Translations under genes and position numbers: made by a program
The notes under the pieces: model-generated
What the model saw: only the letters and a program-made list of their open reading frames with translations
What the model was told of the DNA's origin: nothing
Databases searched by the model: none
Shown here: piece after piece, positions 46,764 to 56,097 of the stretch
Numbering within the stretch: the stretch's first letter is position 1
Layout of the letters: every line of letters begins with the position of its first letter
NCBI RefSeq assembly: GCF_012641475.1
Contig: NZ_JABAIL010000002.1
Span: 1,040,197 to 1,104,196 of the forward strand
Direction of reading: 5' to 3'
DNA from: Flammeovirga agarivorans
GTDB lineage: Bacteria > Bacteroidota > Bacteroidia > Cytophagales > Flammeovirgaceae
DNA: 64,000 bases

Positions 46764-46973
46764 TTATTCTTCGTACAACATTTCAAATGCTACATCAGCA
46801 AAATGTTGTTCACCTAGGCTTGTTTTTACAATAACGAGCGGGTACTGATGCCAATCTTCTACATAGACTTCTTCGATCTCTCTAGATTCATCTCCTAAAA
46901 ATGGAGCTCCAATAATAAATTCTTTTTTCTTGCCATCTGTATCAATGATAGATACTCCTTTGAATGTTTTCAT
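46764..46973 (-). CDS. Small hypothetical protein (69 residues)
   Basis: A short soluble protein, MKTFKGVSIIDTDGKKKEF, with acidic C-terminus (FADVAFEMLYEE). Alternating hydrophobic strands suggest a beta-rich fold. It lies 50 bp upstream of nadK on the same strand and downstream of the MFS terminator, so it may lead the nadK unit. No family is recognised. Codon use and position support a real gene. Confidence 0.6.
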   Translation of the reverse strand: MKTFKGVSIIDTDGKKKEFIIGAPFLGDESREIEEVYVEDWHQYPLVIVKTSLGEQHFADVAFEMLYEE

Positions 46974-46997
46974 TAGTTATCTGAGATTTTTTGTGAA

Positions 46998-47045
46998 AAA
47001 ATATACTATCATAAGCCTAAAGAAATACATCCAAGGCTTATGATA
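46998..47045 (-). terminator. Terminator of the MFS exporter gene
   Basis: A perfect 12-bp stem (TATCATAAGCCT with AGGCTTATGATA) with a 15-nt loop; on the minus strand it is followed by ATATTTTTTC. It marks the 3' end of the accessory cluster. Confidence 0.85.
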
Positions 47046-47054
47046 CGGTAGTTA

Positions 47055-48689
47055 TTATGCTGTAGTCTCTTCTTCAGTTGCACCTAGTTTTTCACCAGGT
47101 AAAAAGAAACTCAGGAGTAAAGAAATCACAGTGAAAATACTTACTATTAAAAACGTATCTTGGAAAGCTTTTTCCGCTGAGTTATTCACTATCTCTTGGT
47201 AAGCTGCCTTTGTTTTTTCCGGTAAGTTTTCTTCCACCCAAACTTTTTCTTGCTCTGGAGTTATTTCCATAAAGGTATCTTCCAGTTCTATGATAATTTC
47301 TTCTTTATCTGTAGAAGAAAGTTGTAACTCTTCAGTAGTCTCATAACCATCTACCATATTTGAATAGACAGAACCAAATAAGATAGATCCAGCAAAGGCT
47401 ATTGCAAATCCTTGCCCTACAATTTCTTTCATCGTTTCAGACAAACCTGAAGCTTCTCCATCTTGTGATGAAGGTACTTTGATCATCGTTAATGTTGCAA
47501 TTTGAGCCATAACCAATCCACAACCAATACCGAAAACTAAGGCTCCAGATGCTGTAGAAGTCCAACTCATATCTACTGATGCTTGTTGAGTCAATAAGAA
47601 TGATCCTCCCAAAATGATAATGAAACCAACGATCACAATTAGTTTTGGAGAAATTTTCTCCCCTAAACTAGCGGTTCCAAAAGCTGTGAATGCCACACCA
47701 ATTGAAATGGGTAAAGTGGTTAAAGCTGTATCAAATGAATCTAACCCTGCAGCTGATTGTACAAAAACTGAGACTGTAAATAATACGGCTGCAATTAAGA
47801 AGTACAATAAAGCTTGAACGGTCATACCAATTGAGAATGGAATGTTCTTTAAGATAGAAGCACTTAATAATGGAGTTTCTCCTTTAGCTGTTAACGCTGC
47901 TCCTCTCTTGAAGAAAATGACTAATAAAATAACAGCAATCGCATACATGATAGGTACAATCGATAACCCACCTAAAGGAATTACTGTTCCTCCAATTTCA
48001 AACGGTCGCTTTTCCATTAACCATCCAAACTCTGATGCCATTGTTGTTGCGATCAAGAAAGTACCGAAAGCAATAACAGATAGGAATACAGATACAATAT
48101 CAATTTTGATTGAAGAATCTTTCTCCGTTTCAGGCAATGTAAATGCTGCAATGACGGTCAAAACACCAAATGCTGGCGATAAACCTAAAGCTATTCTCCA
48201 TGATACAATCGAAGCTAAATAACCTACTACTACTGGTGCCAATGCTGAAATAATTGATAATACTGCACCATATATTGCGAATGCTGAAGCTCTTTGAGCT
48301 CCTTCGTAGAAGTACATAATCAAGGCAATGGACGTTGGAATAACCATCACCATACCGAAAGGCCAAATTAATGCCCAAGCGATACTGAAAATTGTAGAAT
48401 TGGGTGCTAGAACCACAATTGTTAAACCAATGGTATAGATTATAGAACCAATCAAGAAAACTTTCTTCTTCCCTATTTTATCACCTAATCTACCCGCTGT
48501 CACCATTAATGTTCCTGCGATCAATGAAGCAGATACAATCACCATCTGCAATCCAGAAACCGACCAATTTAATTCCTGTACAATTGGTCCAATCAATACG
48601 TTAATACTAAAGGATGTAATGTACATCATCACCATCGATAAGATGATTACGATTAACGGTTTCCAATTCATTTTTTCTTGTGTGCTCAT
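47055..48689 (-). CDS. MFS drug/solute exporter, EmrB/QacA (DHA2) type with periplasmic insert
   Basis: A 544-residue transporter with about 14 hydrophobic helices, hence DHA2 type. The GRLGDKIGKKKVF motif (motif A) and the LVFGIGCGLVMAQIATLTM region are typical. A charged stretch of about 70 residues near the C-terminus (YETTEELQLSSTDK to KAFQDTFLIV) sits between the last two helices as a soluble insert. It is the last gene of the minus-strand cluster, starting 13 bp after the PHP hydrolase gene. An efflux role for a cluster product or toxic substrate is inferred. Confidence 0.88.
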   Translation of the reverse strand: MSTQEKMNWKPLIVIILSMVMMYITSFSINVLIGPIVQELNWSVSGLQMVIVSASLIAGTLMVTAGRLGDKIGKKKVFLIGSIIYTIGLTIVVLAPNSTIFSIAWALIWPFGMVMVIPTSIALIMYFYEGAQRASAFAIYGAVLSIISALAPVVVGYLASIVSWRIALGLSPAFGVLTVIAAFTLPETEKDSSIKIDIVSVFLSVIAFGTFLIATTMASEFGWLMEKRPFEIGGTVIPLGGLSIVPIMYAIAVILLVIFFKRGAALTAKGETPLLSASILKNIPFSIGMTVQALLYFLIAAVLFTVSVFVQSAAGLDSFDTALTTLPISIGVAFTAFGTASLGEKISPKLIVIVGFIIILGGSFLLTQQASVDMSWTSTASGALVFGIGCGLVMAQIATLTMIKVPSSQDGEASGLSETMKEIVGQGFAIAFAGSILFGSVYSNMVDGYETTEELQLSSTDKEEIIIELEDTFMEITPEQEKVWVEENLPEKTKAAYQEIVNNSAEKAFQDTFLIVSIFTVISLLLSFFLPGEKLGATEEETTA

Positions 48690-48702
48690 TTGTTTAGTTC
48701 AT

Positions 48703-50811
48703 TTATGGTCTCACAGTTTCTTTCTTTCTATTGATATAAAACTCTTTGGTCTGATCGATCCATGTTCTTAAATAAGGACGAAAAGCATCCAGCATTTCTT
48801 CGGTACGATCAGGACTTTCCCAAGCTTCATTATCATGACGTTCATACTTCATTTCCTTCACTTGATCCATTCTTTCGATCAGCATATCAATAATCTGAGG
48901 TGCTTTTTCTTTCGACCAAGTAGGTTGACCGTCTACTTCTATATAGATTGGTGAAGTATGGGCTTGGATTCTTTTGGTGAAGTCACTTTGGAACACAATA
49001 TCATGTGCTTTCTCACCATGCACTTTTATCGCTATCCAACAGCTTTTATCTGCCGGTAATTCTAAATCAATATCTATTTCTTTTTGTCCTTTTTCTAGTT
49101 CGATCTCCTTCACTACATCACCATTAACGATGATACTTGCATACTTCAGTAAATCCCAACTAGGAACAATATATCCTTTTGCTTTGATTGATAAATTCTC
49201 TCCTTTCTTCACTTTTAAAGTAGATCCAATATCTTGACCATTCACATTGAAATCGATCATAGGACCATTAGAAACGAAAGACTTTCCTTCTTGTAATGAT
49301 TTGTTCCAATTATCAGGTGTAAACTCATCTACCTTCACATAAGTTCTAACTGCCCCTGGCAATGACATATAAGGCCAATCGGATCCAGCAGCTGCACTTA
49401 GTTTAAAACCTAAGTTTAAGAAAGCATACCAATCATTTAGGTTAAGTGAGTGATATTGGAAAATTTCTACGAAGTCAATTTCATTTTCAGGCGCCAACAT
49501 GGCCAAAGCAATATTTTGTTGGAACTGTGCAAAGTCCATATGTGCTACTCCAAATACACCACCTTGTTTATGCACTTCTTTTGATACTTTATCATAATGG
49601 AAATACTCATCAGGGTAACGGACAAATTCATTTTGTCCCATTGCCAATACATGACCTAAAAAGTCTGTTCTTGGATCTTCTTGCCCCGAAGCGATGAAGT
49701 AATCTTTTTCTTTGTATTGTCCTTCTTTACCCCAAGCATATTGATCAAAATGAGTAGTTACCGAATTACCCAAAGCATACAGCCAATGCATATGTAAATC
49801 TGCAGCTCTTGCATGAGCGATTTGATTCGGGTTTGCAGTTGCATTCTGTCTTGAAAAGTGGTTATGTACATCTCCAGAGTACCAACCTTTAGAAGGCATA
49901 TCCAATACATGTTCTAGATGAATATTGATCGGGTTTTCTTTGCCTTCTTTAATTTCGATTTCTTTTTGAAGTATGGGATATTCTGGTCCTTTCATCACTA
50001 CCAGAGTATACTTACCTGCTGGTATATTTGCCTGATAGAAACCATCCACATACATCGTATAGTGATTCTTATTTGGCCAGTTAATCTGATCTAGTTCTTC
50101 TCTGATTTCAACAGATCTTACTTTTGTTTCAAAAAACTGTAGTTCAATAGCATTTTCAGTAGGAAGTGGCATTCTTCCTGTGGCATCATACAAACCGATT
50201 TGAGCAGCAATTCTTTCTTTTGATTTCTTTTCAAAGATATTTAGCTGAAGATTACCTGTAGGATTATGGTTAGCTGCTTTCCCTATCAATTCGAACTGAA
50301 TATCTCGAATAAAAAGTAGCTTATTTGACATATCTAATCCTGCTGAAATAGCGAAATCCGTTTCACTATAACCTCTATTTGCAAAACGAGCTCGGTCTAA
50401 TACAAATTCATAGGTTTGCCACCCCTTTGTGCCTTCTGGAATCTCCACCCTATGTACCGATTCTACTACGCCATTTCTATCATAAGCATAGAAAAACTCA
50501 TTTAAATTACTTGCATTCAACTCAACAGTAACTTTTACTTGTTGATCAATATCAAATGCAAACTGATCTGCAATACTAAATCCTAAGGCGATACCATAAA
50601 GTATTTTTTCTCCTCCTTCTTCCTTTACACCTGCTCTTGATGGATCGTTATCCACACGTAATCCCATAGTTTGGAACACACCTGTAGCAATGGTTTTATC
50701 AATCTGACTTGTGTGCCAGTCTAACTCAAAAGTTCCTGAAGCATTATCAGGATGGTGAGCAAAAGCGGGCAATGTCAGCAACCAACATAAACTTAGTAGT
50801 ATTTTTTTCAT
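48703..50811 (-). CDS. Exported PHP-domain metallohydrolase, CehA/McbA type
   Basis: A 702-residue exported protein. I start at MKKILLSLCWLLTLPAFA (50811), a clear signal peptide, rather than seven codons upstream. An N-terminal region of beta modules (about 20-300) precedes the PHP domain (about 310-530) with GDVHNHFS, the later HMDFAQFQ and AGSDWPYMSLPGA carrying metal ligands. CehA/McbA relatives cleave carbamate or phosphoester bonds; the substrate is unknown. It shares an operon with the PLP decarboxylase upstream and the exporter downstream. Confidence 0.8.
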   Translation of the reverse strand: MKKILLSLCWLLTLPAFAHHPDNASGTFELDWHTSQIDKTIATGVFQTMGLRVDNDPSRAGVKEEGGEKILYGIALGFSIADQFAFDIDQQVKVTVELNASNLNEFFYAYDRNGVVESVHRVEIPEGTKGWQTYEFVLDRARFANRGYSETDFAISAGLDMSNKLLFIRDIQFELIGKAANHNPTGNLQLNIFEKKSKERIAAQIGLYDATGRMPLPTENAIELQFFETKVRSVEIREELDQINWPNKNHYTMYVDGFYQANIPAGKYTLVVMKGPEYPILQKEIEIKEGKENPINIHLEHVLDMPSKGWYSGDVHNHFSRQNATANPNQIAHARAADLHMHWLYALGNSVTTHFDQYAWGKEGQYKEKDYFIASGQEDPRTDFLGHVLAMGQNEFVRYPDEYFHYDKVSKEVHKQGGVFGVAHMDFAQFQQNIALAMLAPENEIDFVEIFQYHSLNLNDWYAFLNLGFKLSAAAGSDWPYMSLPGAVRTYVKVDEFTPDNWNKSLQEGKSFVSNGPMIDFNVNGQDIGSTLKVKKGENLSIKAKGYIVPSWDLLKYASIIVNGDVVKEIELEKGQKEIDIDLELPADKSCWIAIKVHGEKAHDIVFQSDFTKRIQAHTSPIYIEVDGQPTWSKEKAPQIIDMLIERMDQVKEMKYERHDNEAWESPDRTEEMLDAFRPYLRTWIDQTKEFYINRKKETVRP

Positions 50812-50910
50812 TCTCTTCTTAGTAGTAATCAAATAGAGAGGTTATTAAGACATCAATAGCCCAGAACATATGTCCTGGGTTAATGATGTTTTCATAGCAT
50901 ATTTTTCGAA

Positions 50911-52296
50911 TTAGATATCTTTCAATCTTTCTGGTACAACGTGTCTTGAGAATACCTCTTCTTGCGTCTCCGGCGTTTTCACCCACTCTACGGTATCTCC
51001 TTTGACCATCACCATTCCTGGGCGAGGTAAAGCATTAAAGTTACATGTATAAGGCTCGATATATGAACCTGTATTTAAGAAAGCTAGTGTATCTCCTTTT
51101 TCTAATTGAGGCATTTTGTACTGTTCTGCCAAACAATCATAGTTACAAGTAATACCAACTACATCAACAGGAGTATCATATGTTTTATCAGCTTTGTTAC
51201 ATGCTACCAAATCAAATGGAGGAACAACGTTCAAACCACCAACACTTAAAAAAGTCTCTGATGTATCTGTTTCAGCCCATTGATAATCCATACCATTTGC
51301 CGTCTCGTGTTTCATGTTATGTACCTTGAATAAGTGGATACCACTTTCATTGTACATCGCGCGACCCGGCTCGATTTCAAGAATCACACCGTCAGAAGAA
51401 AGACCAATTGCTTTCATTCCATTTCTGAAAGTTTCAGTAATTACTTTCGCAAAATCTTCCATATGAGGTGTTTCGTAATCTGTTACTGCTACTCTAGATT
51501 CTTTATCCATTTCAGCAGGGAAACCACCACCAACAGATACAATTTCAGGTGACCAGTTATTACCAATACCATCATGGATTTCTTTGATCATATCTACAAC
51601 TGATTGTACTAATGATTGCCAGAAAATTGGCTTCTTAGAGTGACGGCCCGCATGAGTATGAACTCCTACTAATTTTACATTTGGACAATCTGAAAATTGA
51701 GGTAACATTTCTCTTACTTCCGATGTAGGGATACCATACTTTACAGTTTGAGTCATCTCACGAATCAATCGAGCTGGGAAGAAATCTGATGGCTCATCCA
51801 AGTCTTTCATGTAAGGCTTGATACGTAACATCACATGTGCTTCTTTACCTAATTCTTTTGCAATTCTTTCACATGTCCCCAACTCATCCTTGTTGTCCAA
51901 AACGATATGAATACCTAGATCAATCGCTTTACGAATGATACTATCAGGTTTGATAGAACCGTTTACAGCAATATCTTCGTAAGGCACACCTCCTCTGATA
52001 GCTGTTTCCAATTCACCAGCACCAAAAGTATCACATCCACAACCCGCTTTTGTAAGTACTCTTCTTACTGCAACTGTTGGGTTTGCCTTCACCGCTGCCA
52101 TTACTCGAATACGCCCTTCAGGGTAAAACTTCTGGAAAGTATCTTGGAAGGCTAAATAGTTTTTTACTAAAATATTTTCTGATACAACAAATAAAGGAGT
52201 ACCAAACTTTTCAGCAATTTCTACAGTGTTAACGTCTTCGATGTATAAATCACCATCCTTCACGCTTAACAACGGATTCATTTTGATATCACTCAT
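50911..52296 (-). CDS. PLP-dependent decarboxylase, diaminopimelate decarboxylase-like (fold III)
   Basis: A 461-residue enzyme of the alanine racemase-fold decarboxylases. The PLP lysine lies in VMAAVKANPTVAVRRVL (about 68). GGGFPAEMD and EPGRAMYNESG carry cofactor contacts, and the C-terminal NYDCLAEQYKMPQLEKGDTLAF has the second active-site Cys. It resembles LysA and related amino acid decarboxylases, but it is longer than LysA and lies in a cluster with a ureohydrolase, so the substrate may not be diaminopimelate. It lies 33 bp after the OMP gene. Confidence 0.82.
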   Translation of the reverse strand: MSDIKMNPLLSVKDGDLYIEDVNTVEIAEKFGTPLFVVSENILVKNYLAFQDTFQKFYPEGRIRVMAAVKANPTVAVRRVLTKAGCGCDTFGAGELETAIRGGVPYEDIAVNGSIKPDSIIRKAIDLGIHIVLDNKDELGTCERIAKELGKEAHVMLRIKPYMKDLDEPSDFFPARLIREMTQTVKYGIPTSEVREMLPQFSDCPNVKLVGVHTHAGRHSKKPIFWQSLVQSVVDMIKEIHDGIGNNWSPEIVSVGGGFPAEMDKESRVAVTDYETPHMEDFAKVITETFRNGMKAIGLSSDGVILEIEPGRAMYNESGIHLFKVHNMKHETANGMDYQWAETDTSETFLSVGGLNVVPPFDLVACNKADKTYDTPVDVVGITCNYDCLAEQYKMPQLEKGDTLAFLNTGSYIEPYTCNFNALPRPGMVMVKGDTVEWVKTPETQEEVFSRHVVPERLKDI

Positions 52297-52329
52297 GGTC
52301 TTTTGTATTTAAAGTTTTTTAATGTCTGA

Positions 52330-53076
52330 TTAAAGGAATACTACAAGGGCTAATCGAGCAGTGTGATTATCATCTTTAAAAACACCTCTATAAAAGCCGC
52401 TAATTTGTAGTTTTTCTGACAAAGCATATTGTGCAATAAACTCTTGTATATATCGGTCGTTTCTTTCCAGATTGATGTTACTTGCCGAATAAATTGGCGT
52501 AACCTGTAGGAACATCTTTTCACTTAAGATAATCGGTGTGATTATTTGAAAAGAGATACCATGTTGAGGATCTTGAAACAAACCTGGGCGCTCAATTACA
52601 GGAGAAGATGTATATTGGTAGGATAAAATTGGAAAGGCTTGAATCCAATCTGCAATCATTAAACCTACTGTTACACCTGGCTGGATCAACCAAGATCCTG
52701 TACCTAAACCGCTATCGTAATTTCCAGTTGGAGCAAAAATGTCAACCGAAGGACCAAATGCACCAAGGAACTTGTCGTAATTCTTGTATGGGAGATAAAA
52801 ATATCTCGCTCTAAAATCTCCAATTCCTGTTTTTCCCGTTTCGGTGTTATGTAACAATGGCATCTCTGCCAATATTAGATGTGCTTCACTCGGGGCAAAC
52901 ATAAACTCCGCTCTATACCCATAAGTATCTGCTCCATTTTTAGAATAGTTGTATTCTAAATGGTTGTACAATTGAGTATAAAAGTTTGTTGGTTTTGAAG
53001 CGTCTATTTCTTCGTCTTGTGCGAAAAGGAAGTTAGAAAGAAGTAGAAAAATGATACAGATGAAAGACTTTTTCAT
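52330..53076 (-). CDS. Outer-membrane beta-barrel protein of unknown substrate
   Basis: A 248-residue exported protein (signal MKKSFICIIFLLLSNFLFAQ). The mature part is a run of alternating strands ending with ARLALVVFL, typical of barrels. GTGSWLIQPGVTVGLMI and APTGNYDSGLGT resemble the phenol-degradation MetA-type transporter family. Function unknown. Between the TMEM175-like gene and the PLP decarboxylase. Confidence 0.75.
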   Translation of the reverse strand: MKKSFICIIFLLLSNFLFAQDEEIDASKPTNFYTQLYNHLEYNYSKNGADTYGYRAEFMFAPSEAHLILAEMPLLHNTETGKTGIGDFRARYFYLPYKNYDKFLGAFGPSVDIFAPTGNYDSGLGTGSWLIQPGVTVGLMIADWIQAFPILSYQYTSSPVIERPGLFQDPQHGISFQIITPIILSEKMFLQVTPIYSASNINLERNDRYIQEFIAQYALSEKLQISGFYRGVFKDDNHTARLALVVFL

Positions 53077-53085
53077 GATTGTAAA

Positions 53086-53727
53086 TTAATGACCAGCTCG
53101 AATACTGGTTCTTGCTAATAAATAATTGGCAATAGGTACTAAAGCAACCATGCCTGCCAACCATGCCAAGAAACTCACATAAGATAATCCTACACAAGCT
53201 ATGGCTACTATCGGGTCAGCTAAAATTTCATTGGATAATACTTTGATTCTTTCATTGGTCATGTCTTCTTTTAGCATATCGTTTTTCTTTGCATGATGTA
53301 GCTTCCAATATGAAAAGATGCCAAGTAATCCCCATACACCACTGAATATAGCTCTGGAATGAGGCTGTTCTGAAGTGAACTCAATGTTCATTTCAAAGTA
53401 AGGATAGAGACACAGTAGAAAGAAATAACCAAAGGTGATTAATATTTGATTGAGATTGGTCGTTCTCATCGAATGATGTACTTCGACGAACTTGAACCAA
53501 TGGATTACTAATATCAAGAAACCGGCTACATAAGGAAGAAAAGGTTTATCCCAAATCAATTGAGATTCCATCACTTTTTCACCTTCTACAATTTCTGTTT
53601 CAACATCGAATACAATCAGTCCTAATACAGGGGTAGTCATACTAATTGCGAAAAGGAGCATCCCCAAATGCCTGACATATTCCAGAAAGTAAGTATGGTC
53701 TCTAGGTTTTGTTTCTTGTGATGTCAT
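53086..53727 (-). CDS. Four-to-six-helix membrane protein, possibly TMEM175-like
   Basis: A 213-residue membrane protein. The first helix LGMLLFAISMTTPVLGLIVFD, the pair FLPYVAGFLILVIHWFKFVEVHHSM and the C-terminal AIACVGLSYVSFLAWLAGMVALVPIAN are arranged like the bacterial TMEM175 channel family (FVISFLVIAxxW..HH pattern). The match is weak and the canonical FSD motif is not clear, so the call is tentative. It is co-linear with the deaminase gene (1-bp gap) and the barrel. Confidence 0.4.
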   Translation of the reverse strand: MTSQETKPRDHTYFLEYVRHLGMLLFAISMTTPVLGLIVFDVETEIVEGEKVMESQLIWDKPFLPYVAGFLILVIHWFKFVEVHHSMRTTNLNQILITFGYFFLLCLYPYFEMNIEFTSEQPHSRAIFSGVWGLLGIFSYWKLHHAKKNDMLKEDMTNERIKVLSNEILADPIVAIACVGLSYVSFLAWLAGMVALVPIANYLLARTSIRAGH

Positions 53728-53728
53728 A

Positions 53729-54337
53729 TTAATATCTTTCTAACCATTCATCAACACAGTGATCAATGGAATTCAACCATACTTGTCTAGCAATTTCCTT
53801 TAACTTAGGAGAACAATCTGCTTCTTCTACAACCAACCTTGATCCTAATAATTGAAATCCTTCTGGAAGTCTTTCGAAATTAGTCTGTGCACCTGCTTCA
53901 ATACTATTCGCATCTCTGTAGACATAATAGGTTTTACCTACTTGACTGCAACAGATTCTAGCCAAACACATCGGACAAGGTTCTTGGGAAGTAAATAAAG
54001 TGTAGTCTCTCATTCTAGGAGTTTTATTATCACATAATCTATCTTCCAACTCATTCAGGAGCACCATCTCTGCGTGTAAATCCAATCGATGATAAGGTGA
54101 ATTTGCCTTTGACATATTTTCTGCAATAACTTCATCATGATGAAGCAAACAACCTCCTACTGCAACACTACCAGCTCTTCCGGCACGAATCCCCTGACGA
54201 ACTGAAATAATCGATGGCCCATCATGTTTATAACCTTCTGGATTTGCTTCATAATCGTTCAGTTGTTGCTCCAATTCATCGTAATTGAATTTTGGAGTTT
54301 CGAACTTTAAAACGGGTTTTTCAGTATTGTTACACAT
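53729..54337 (-). CDS. Nucleoside deaminase-like zinc enzyme (CMP/dCMP deaminase fold)
   Basis: A 202-residue zinc hydrolase with the cytidine-deaminase-like signature HAEMVLLNEL and QEPCPMCLARICCSQ (zinc ligands His, Cys, Cys and the catalytic Glu). The N-terminal 60 residues form an unrelated extension before the fold. Family members deaminate cytosine, guanine or other amidines; the substrate is unknown. It sits 21 bp after the SDR gene in the accessory run. Confidence 0.82.
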   Translation of the reverse strand: MCNNTEKPVLKFETPKFNYDELEQQLNDYEANPEGYKHDGPSIISVRQGIRAGRAGSVAVGGCLLHHDEVIAENMSKANSPYHRLDLHAEMVLLNELEDRLCDNKTPRMRDYTLFTSQEPCPMCLARICCSQVGKTYYVYRDANSIEAGAQTNFERLPEGFQLLGSRLVVEEADCSPKLKEIARQVWLNSIDHCVDEWLERY

Positions 54338-54358
54338 AGTAGAATGATTAATGTTTAG

Positions 54359-55099
54359 TTACCAATTGATTTTTTCACGATCTGTAAAGAAACCTGCAGT
54401 TGGTCCATCTTGTGGTAGCGTAGCTAACCATACCGATGTATCAGCTCCTTCTACTGGTGTTTTTGGTCGAGCCTCATCCCCGTAATCAGGTAGTTCGTCG
54501 GTATTCATAGCACTGTCTACCCAACCAGGGCAACAGCTATTTACTTTGATACCAAATTCTTCCAACTCCTTCGCAAAAAGCACTGTCATGGCATTTACTC
54601 CAATCTTAGAACTTTGATAAGCGGCACAGATATCATCTCTTAAAGGAGAATTCATATCAGATAATTGGGCCAATTGTGCCACTTGAGTGGAAAGGTTAAC
54701 GATTCTGCCTGCCTCACTTTTCTTTAAAAGAGGAACTAACTTTTGAGTGAAAAGGAATGGTCCGATATAATTCACTTCCATTACTTTTCTAAATAGTTCT
54801 TCTGATAAATCTGATGGATGTTTTCCCATATCTACCAACATAGCTGCATTATTTACCAATACATCTAATCTACCGAAATGCTTATCCATAAATTCCACTA
54901 CTTGATGAAAAGTAGTACTATCTCCTAAATCAAACGATATGGCTTTGGCTTCAATACCCTTCCCTTCTAGTTCCTCGACTTTTGAAGAAGCATCTTGAAC
55001 ATCAGCTAGTATCACTGCATATCCTTTCTCTCCTAAAAGCCTTGCTGTTTCGAATCCAATTCCTTGGGCAGCTCCTGTAATTAAGGCAACTTTCTTCAT
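54359..55099 (-). CDS. Short-chain dehydrogenase/reductase
   Basis: A 246-residue classical SDR. Glycine motif TGAAQGIGFETA at the N-terminus, NNAAML (Asn-Asn-Ala) for the NAG motif, and the serine in NLSTQVAQ with YQSSKIGV (Tyr-Lys) active site. The C-terminus TAGFFTDREKINW is longer than in minimal SDRs. Cofactor preference is unclear. First gene of the second half of the cluster; a stem-loop separates it from the previous SDR. Confidence 0.88.
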   Translation of the reverse strand: MKKVALITGAAQGIGFETARLLGEKGYAVILADVQDASSKVEELEGKGIEAKAISFDLGDSTTFHQVVEFMDKHFGRLDVLVNNAAMLVDMGKHPSDLSEELFRKVMEVNYIGPFLFTQKLVPLLKKSEAGRIVNLSTQVAQLAQLSDMNSPLRDDICAAYQSSKIGVNAMTVLFAKELEEFGIKVNSCCPGWVDSAMNTDELPDYGDEARPKTPVEGADTSVWLATLPQDGPTAGFFTDREKINW

Positions 55100-55116
55100 T
55101 TTCAGTTTCTTTAAAA

Positions 55117-55144
55117 CATCATCAACTCCTAAGAGTCGATGATG
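55117..55144 (-). terminator. Probable terminator between two SDR genes
   Basis: A 7+4-bp stem (CATCATC with GATGATG, then ACTC with GAGT, loop CTAA) between the SDR ending at 55157 and the one starting at 55099. On the minus strand it is followed by four T only, so it may be a leaky terminator. Confidence 0.55.
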
Positions 55145-55156
55145 CTAAATAAGATC

Positions 55157-55957
55157 TTATAAACCTGGTGCCATACCACCGTGAACCGGCAATACAATAC
55201 CTGTAATGTAACTCGCTGCAGGAGAAGCTAAGTACACAATTGCTTCAGCAATTTCACTTGGCTCAGCAGGACGACCCAATGGAATACCTGCATTCTCTTT
55301 CGCTGCCGCCTCTTCTACAGAACAACCTTCAGCTTCTGCAATTGCCTTATAAGCTTCTTGCAACATGTCTGTATTGATTGCACCCGGAGCGACAACATTT
55401 GCTCGGATACCTTTCGCTGCTTGCTCAATAGCCAAAACTTTAGTCGCACCAACTAATGCGTGTTTTGTTGCAACATAAGGATAAGGCATACCCATACCCG
55501 CTGCGATACCTGCTGTTGAAGCAACGTTTACAATGGCTCCACCACCAGATTTTTCCATGGCAGGAATAGCCCCTTTACAAACTGCTAAAGCACCTTTTAC
55601 GTTTACAGCGTAGTTTGCATCCCAATCTTTGTCAGTGTTTTCGTCCAATAAAGCAGAACCAAAACCAACACCTGCATTGTTCACTACGATATCAAGCGTA
55701 CCGTAAGCATCCAATACTTGTTGAATAGCTGCATCTACTTGAGCTGCATCTGAAACATCTACTAAAACACCCATTGCTTCGCCACCATTTGCTTTGATTG
55801 CTGCAACGTTTGCTTCCATCCCCTCTTTAGAGCTGTTACGGCCAGTTAAAACTACTTTTGCACCTAACTCTGCCAATTTCTCAGCAATTGCTCTACCTAA
55901 ACCTTTTGTTTTTGTTGCTCCTGTTACTAGAGCGACTTTGTTTTCAAGAAGTTTCAT
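55157..55957 (-). CDS. Short-chain dehydrogenase/reductase
   Basis: A 266-residue classical SDR. I start at MKLLENKVALVTGATKTKGLGRA (55957); the longer frame (56047) adds a non-conserved leader. The glycine motif has two extra residues (TGATKTKGLGRA), a variant seen in some SDRs. The NNAG motif and the Tyr-x3-Lys (YVATK) with the Ser (NVASTAG) are present. The C-terminus ASYITGIVLPVHGGMAPG resembles 3-ketoacyl reductase-like SDRs. It is preceded by the Ldh2-type gene by 140 bp. Substrate is unknown. Confidence 0.88.
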   Translation of the reverse strand: MKLLENKVALVTGATKTKGLGRAIAEKLAELGAKVVLTGRNSSKEGMEANVAAIKANGGEAMGVLVDVSDAAQVDAAIQQVLDAYGTLDIVVNNAGVGFGSALLDENTDKDWDANYAVNVKGALAVCKGAIPAMEKSGGGAIVNVASTAGIAAGMGMPYPYVATKHALVGATKVLAIEQAAKGIRANVVAPGAINTDMLQEAYKAIAEAEGCSVEEAAAKENAGIPLGRPAEPSEIAEAIVYLASPAASYITGIVLPVHGGMAPGL

Positions 55958-56097
55958 TTCTGATTTATATTTTTTGAAGGCTTTCTTTTGTAGATACTTC
56001 TGTGTGCCCACGATTGAAATCGTAGGTGGTGGAAGTTTGAGTTTCAACAGGTTGAAACCTATTGAAACTCTTGAGAGCCTACATTATTTCTGATTGA

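Noticed and set aside
50848..50890. Long imperfect inverted repeat between the PHP hydrolase and PLP decarboxylase genes (GACATCAATA... with TAATGATGT)
   Set aside because: It has several mismatches and no T-run on the minus strand; it may be a weak processing stem but is not a convincing terminator.
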